Origin: Campylobacteraceae bacterium
GTDB taxonomy: Bacteria; Campylobacterota; Campylobacteria; Campylobacterales; Sulfurospirillaceae
Direction of reading: 5' to 3'
DNA length: 13,234 nt
Assembly: GCA_027040375.1 (NCBI GenBank)
Contig: JALUMJ010000009.1
Coordinates: 1-13,234 of the forward strand
Both the position numbers and the translations under genes were made by a program. Positions within the stretch are counted from its first letter, which is position 1. Every line of letters begins with the position of its first letter. This document shows, piece by piece, positions 10,592 to 13,234 of this stretch. Under the pieces are notes generated by a model. That model searched no databases. It was given only the letters and a program-made list of their open reading frames with translations, and was not told the origin of the DNA.

Positions 10592-13234
10592 TTTTTATAC
10601 AACGGACAGACATACCATATGACTTATAGCTGTCATTATTTGGACTCACTGATGTAGTGTTGAAATTCAAATTACGAGCACGATCCCCATGGGCAGTCCC
10701 AATATAGTAGTAGGCTTTACTTCCTGGGCCGTATATATCTGCATCGCTATTACTACGAATACCAGGCATCGGCAATTTAAGTGTGCTATTTATAGCACCT
10801 GTGCTATTTTGATCACTCCAAGTTTGTGTTTCCATATAAAACTCATTATCTGTATCGTTGTTATTATTTATATTGAGTGGTAGTCTATATCCTTGCGGAC
10901 AGACATTATTTATAGCTGATTCACTTGCCCACAATGTATTATCTTGGTTTATTCTCCAGTCATAAGGATCATTTCCTTCTGTAATGAAGAGTGAATTATC
11001 TGGGTCATCTGCATTTGTATCTGTTGCTCCATATTTTCCACTTCCCGTTGATCCATCTGTCCAGTCTACAAGCTCATGTCCATCTGCTTTTCTTCCCCAC
11101 TGAAAGAGTGAACCGTAAGCTTTATAATCATCACTTGCTGTGGCTTGTTGCATTGGATTAAAGTTGCCATTAGGGTTATTTGCATCTGCATACTCTGCCC
11201 CCAAGTTATTATTTAGCCAAGATTTTCCTGTATCTGGATTGGTCACAGCAAGGTAAAGAAATTTATGCTCATATTTACCATTTGTCTGTACATAATAGTT
11301 TCTATCTGGAATAGCAGATACAATCTTAAGGACTAATGTTCCTACACTACCGTTGCTATCTATTGCATAGTCAATTGCAGCTACAATTGAGCCATTAGTA
11401 TCATTAAGATCCAATCTTTTTGCCTCGTAAATACCATCGTTATTTCCTTGAGAATCATCTACTACTATGGCTCCAAGGAATGTTCCATTTCCAACTCCTA
11501 GTGTTTGTGCATCCCAGTGAACATATACTTTTACATTTGCCTCAGAGTTATTTGTATCAGATATAGCTATCGTTTTAACGCTACTATTATACTCTGAGAG
11601 ATTAACATCGTTGGTTGTTACTGTGTATGGAATAGAGATGGTAATGTTATGATCGATTGTTCCATTTACATCTATGGCTGTGCCTGTTGATGCATCATAG
11701 ATACTTGTTATAACTGTTGTCATATTTGCATCTGTGATAGTTAAATTTCCTGGTAACGGTGCCGGTTTTGCAAAAGATTGGATCTCAGAGAGTGTATCAG
11801 CACCACTTGCTCCTGCATCACCAAGAGATGTTAAGAAATCATCTAGCGCCACATCATCTACACCTGTTATTCCCAATGTTGCAAGCGCTGTTAGCATCTG
11901 AGTTCTTGTAGGTATTGTTGAAGAAGAAAGAGGAAGGCTTGTTGTACCGTCTGCTACATCTTGCACTATTTTAACTGCTTTAGCTAATTCATGCAAATGT
12001 GCGGATGTTTTATTGTTGTCTTGCACCAATACATCATTTAAGAGATTTAGATGATATGTGTTTGATAAATCCATATCATTGCTAAGTCCAAGTGTGGCAA
12101 ACTCAGTATCGCTGAGTATCGCATTTGATTTAAGGTCATCAACTGCACTTGTTAATTCAAGTAATTTTGCTGTTGTATTGACACTACTACTGTTTATCTC
12201 TGCACTATCAAGGTAGTCATTGTAAAGTATTACATTGTGTGTTTGATCAGTTGTAAGACCTGATGCTTGATAGTCTGCTTGTGTAAGCGCGGGTGATGAT
12301 GATGCGTTGTTGTCATCTGCTCTTTGAGCAAGTTTATTCATATTATCAAGCAATCCTTGCGATGTAGCATTTAAATCTGCTAGCGATGTAGCATTGCCAT
12401 CTCTTTGCAAGAGTTGCAAATACCCATCTAGGTTGTCTGCACTTACTGTTGGCATTACACCTAGCTTATTAAGATAGTTTATATAATCAGATGGAGTTCC
12501 TACTGGCAATACTGTTGTGTCACTTATAACATCTCTGATTGCTTTGGTAGTATGTGCTATATCAGCAATATTTTCAGCTGTATTGTTGGCATCACTTGGA
12601 GGAACAACACTGTTAAAGAGTGACATTTGATTTGCATCTAATGTGTTTAAATCATCATCTAAACCAAGAGTGGCAAGTTCTGTAGCACTTAAGTCTCCTG
12701 TGTTTCCTATAAGTTTATTTAGTGCATCATTTAGTGCTTGAAGTTTTGCAACAGTATCAACATCGCTTCCGTTAATGTCTGCGCTATTTAAAAATGAGTT
12801 TAACTCATCTATGTTTGAGCTGTTTACATCTGTGATGCCTACATCTGTAAGGTTAGTATCGGTTACATTTGCATTATCGTTTGTTGTACCGCTTACGATA
12901 ACATCAAGTATTTTACCTTGTGCGGCTGCTATAGCATTAAGTTTATCTAAGCTACTGATATCTTTACCGTTTACTGCATTTAAGAATGCATCTAAGTTAC
13001 TTGCGGTTACTGTCGGTGTAACACCTATTTTTGCTAAGTCTGCTGCTGTTAGGGCAGGATTTGCGGTACCGCCATTGGCTATATCTTGTAATCTTTTTAC
13101 GATAGAGGCTATATCAGCAATATTTTCAGCTGTATTGTTGGCATCACTTGGAGGAACAACACTGTTAAAGAGTGACATTTGATTTGCATCTAATGTGTTT
13201 AAATCATCATCTAAACCAAGAGTGGCAAGTTCTG
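10587..13234 (-). CDS. Large secreted/surface repeat protein with C-terminal FISUMP/DUF1566-like domain (3' part; 5' end beyond the right edge)
   Basis: The reading frame is open to the window edge, and the Met at 13178 is internal: the codons before it repeat a segment found 184 residues later. Numbering from that Met, residues 1 to about 470 are helical modules of about 61 residues (ALTAADLAKIGVTP, SATELATLGLDDD, ALTQADYQASGLTT and so on), grouped as a three-module super-repeat of 184 residues. Similar LG/AGVT-rich modules occur in giant adhesins of marine bacteria. About 475-630 is beta-rich and Asp/Asn-rich, perhaps Ig- or cadherin-like. About 635-863 resembles the Fibrobacter major paralogous domain: GKSWLNNNLGA (651), YGSLFQWGRKADGHE, CPQGYRLP (760), LKLPMPGIR, YGMSVRCIKK. 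Cys760 and Cys860 are the only cysteines and may pair. Acidic, Asn-rich and probably extracellular; the signal peptide is not visible. It could be an adhesin and a substrate of the neighbouring secretion system. Confidence 0.8.
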   Translation of the reverse strand, partial: ELATLGLDDDLNTLDANQMSLFNSVVPPSDANNTAENIADIASIVKRLQDIANGGTANPALTAADLAKIGVTPTVTASNLDAFLNAVNGKDISSLDKLNAIAAAQGKILDVIVSGTTNDNANVTDTNLTDVGITDVNSSNIDELNSFLNSADINGSDVDTVAKLQALNDALNKLIGNTGDLSATELATLGLDDDLNTLDANQMSLFNSVVPPSDANNTAENIADIAHTTKAIRDVISDTTVLPVGTPSDYINYLNKLGVMPTVSADNLDGYLQLLQRDGNATSLADLNATSQGLLDNMNKLAQRADDNNASSSPALTQADYQASGLTTDQTHNVILYNDYLDSAEINSSSVNTTAKLLELTSAVDDLKSNAILSDTEFATLGLSNDMDLSNTYHLNLLNDVLVQDNNKTSAHLHELAKAVKIVQDVADGTTSLPLSSSTIPTRTQMLTALATLGITGVDDVALDDFLTSLGDAGASGADTLSEIQSFAKPAPLPGNLTITDANMTTVITSIYDASTGTAIDVNGTIDHNITISIPYTVTTNDVNLSEYNSSVKTIAISDTNNSEANVKVYVHWDAQTLGVGNGTFLGAIVVDDSQGNNDGIYEAKRLDLNDTNGSIVAAIDYAIDSNGSVGTLVLKIVSAIPDRNYYVQTNGKYEHKFLYLAVTNPDTGKSWLNNNLGAEYADANNPNGNFNPMQQATASDDYKAYGSLFQWGRKADGHELVDWTDGSTGSGKYGATDTNADDPDNSLFITEGNDPYDWRINQDNTLWASESAINNVCPQGYRLPLNINNNNDTDNEFYMETQTWSDQNSTGAINSTLKLPMPGIRSNSDADIYGPGSKAYYYIGTAHGDRARNLNFNTTSVSPNNDSYKSYGMSVRCIKK
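12556..12682. repeat. Internal direct repeat, copy 1 (127 bp, exact)
   Basis: Identical over 127 bp to 13108-13234, offset 552 bp (184 codons). It encodes part of a helical module including MSLFNSVVPPSDANNTAEN. The match breaks sharply at 12555/13107, and at the other side the second copy is cut by the window end, so the true length may be greater. Confidence 0.95.
13108..13234. repeat. Internal direct repeat, copy 2 (at least 127 bp, truncated by the window)
   Basis: Exact copy of 12556-12682 in the same reading frame of the giant repeat protein. Flanking modules toward the gene's 3' end have diverged strongly, so this stretch looks recently duplicated or homogenised. Confidence 0.95.

Noticed and set aside
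13176..13178. Met at 13178 as the start of the giant repeat protein
   Set aside because: The frame stays open to the window edge, and the upstream codons repeat a segment that is internal 184 residues later; there is no ribosome site.
12775..13182. 135-codon open frame on the plus strand
   Set aside because: Shadow of the repeat protein; an antisense frame kept open by the repetitive codon pattern, no ribosome site or recognisable domain.

Overview
The window is AT-rich, densely packed bacterial DNA, most likely from a member of the Campylobacterota (Epsilonproteobacteria) of the Sulfurimonas/Sulfurovum kind. This rests on the low GC, overlapping genes, TGnTATAAT-type extended -10 promoters without an obvious -35, a periplasmic di-heme peroxidase, a long-form HisG and a selenocysteine tRNA. 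It is a composition and gene-content inference, not a species assignment.

Left part (1-3422). A leftward pair encodes a GlpA-like FAD oxidoreductase with a C-terminal [2Fe-2S] domain (TTG start) and the first codons of a second flavoprotein. Divergent from it is a rightward pair: a glycerophosphodiester phosphodiesterase overlapping, by ATGA, a di-heme cytochrome c peroxidase-like protein. The phosphodiesterase releases glycerol 3-phosphate and the GlpA-like enzyme could oxidise it. The peroxidase-like protein appears to lack both classical distal heme ligands.

Middle part (3419-7708), all leftward. hisG (long form) follows an M20 metallopeptidase in a TAATG-coupled pair. Upstream is selC (tRNA-Sec, anticodon UCA) with its own promoter. 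Before selC lies a tightly coupled three-gene unit: a Tat-type exported transglutaminase-like protease, a TusA-MerT fusion and a MerP-like periplasmic metallochaperone. TusA-type sulfur carrier, MerT-type transporter, MerP and selC side by side make this the most suggestive uncharacterised cassette here; a joint role in thiol-metal or selenium handling is only a hypothesis.

Right part (7709-13234), all leftward. Four overlapping pseudopilin genes (a clear GspG plus three minor pseudopilins in the order expected for H-I-J) form a type II secretion pseudopilus operon. Upstream are an exported parvulin-like (PpiC) protein, a strong REP-like palindrome, and the 3' part of a very large secreted or surface protein. 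That protein has 184-residue helical super-repeats, a beta-rich region and a C-terminal FISUMP/DUF1566-like domain. Its start lies outside the window. It may be a substrate of the neighbouring secretion machinery, and its C-terminal domain belongs to a class sometimes diversified by retroelements, though no reverse transcriptase or template repeat is visible.

No CRISPR array, transposase or rRNA was seen.
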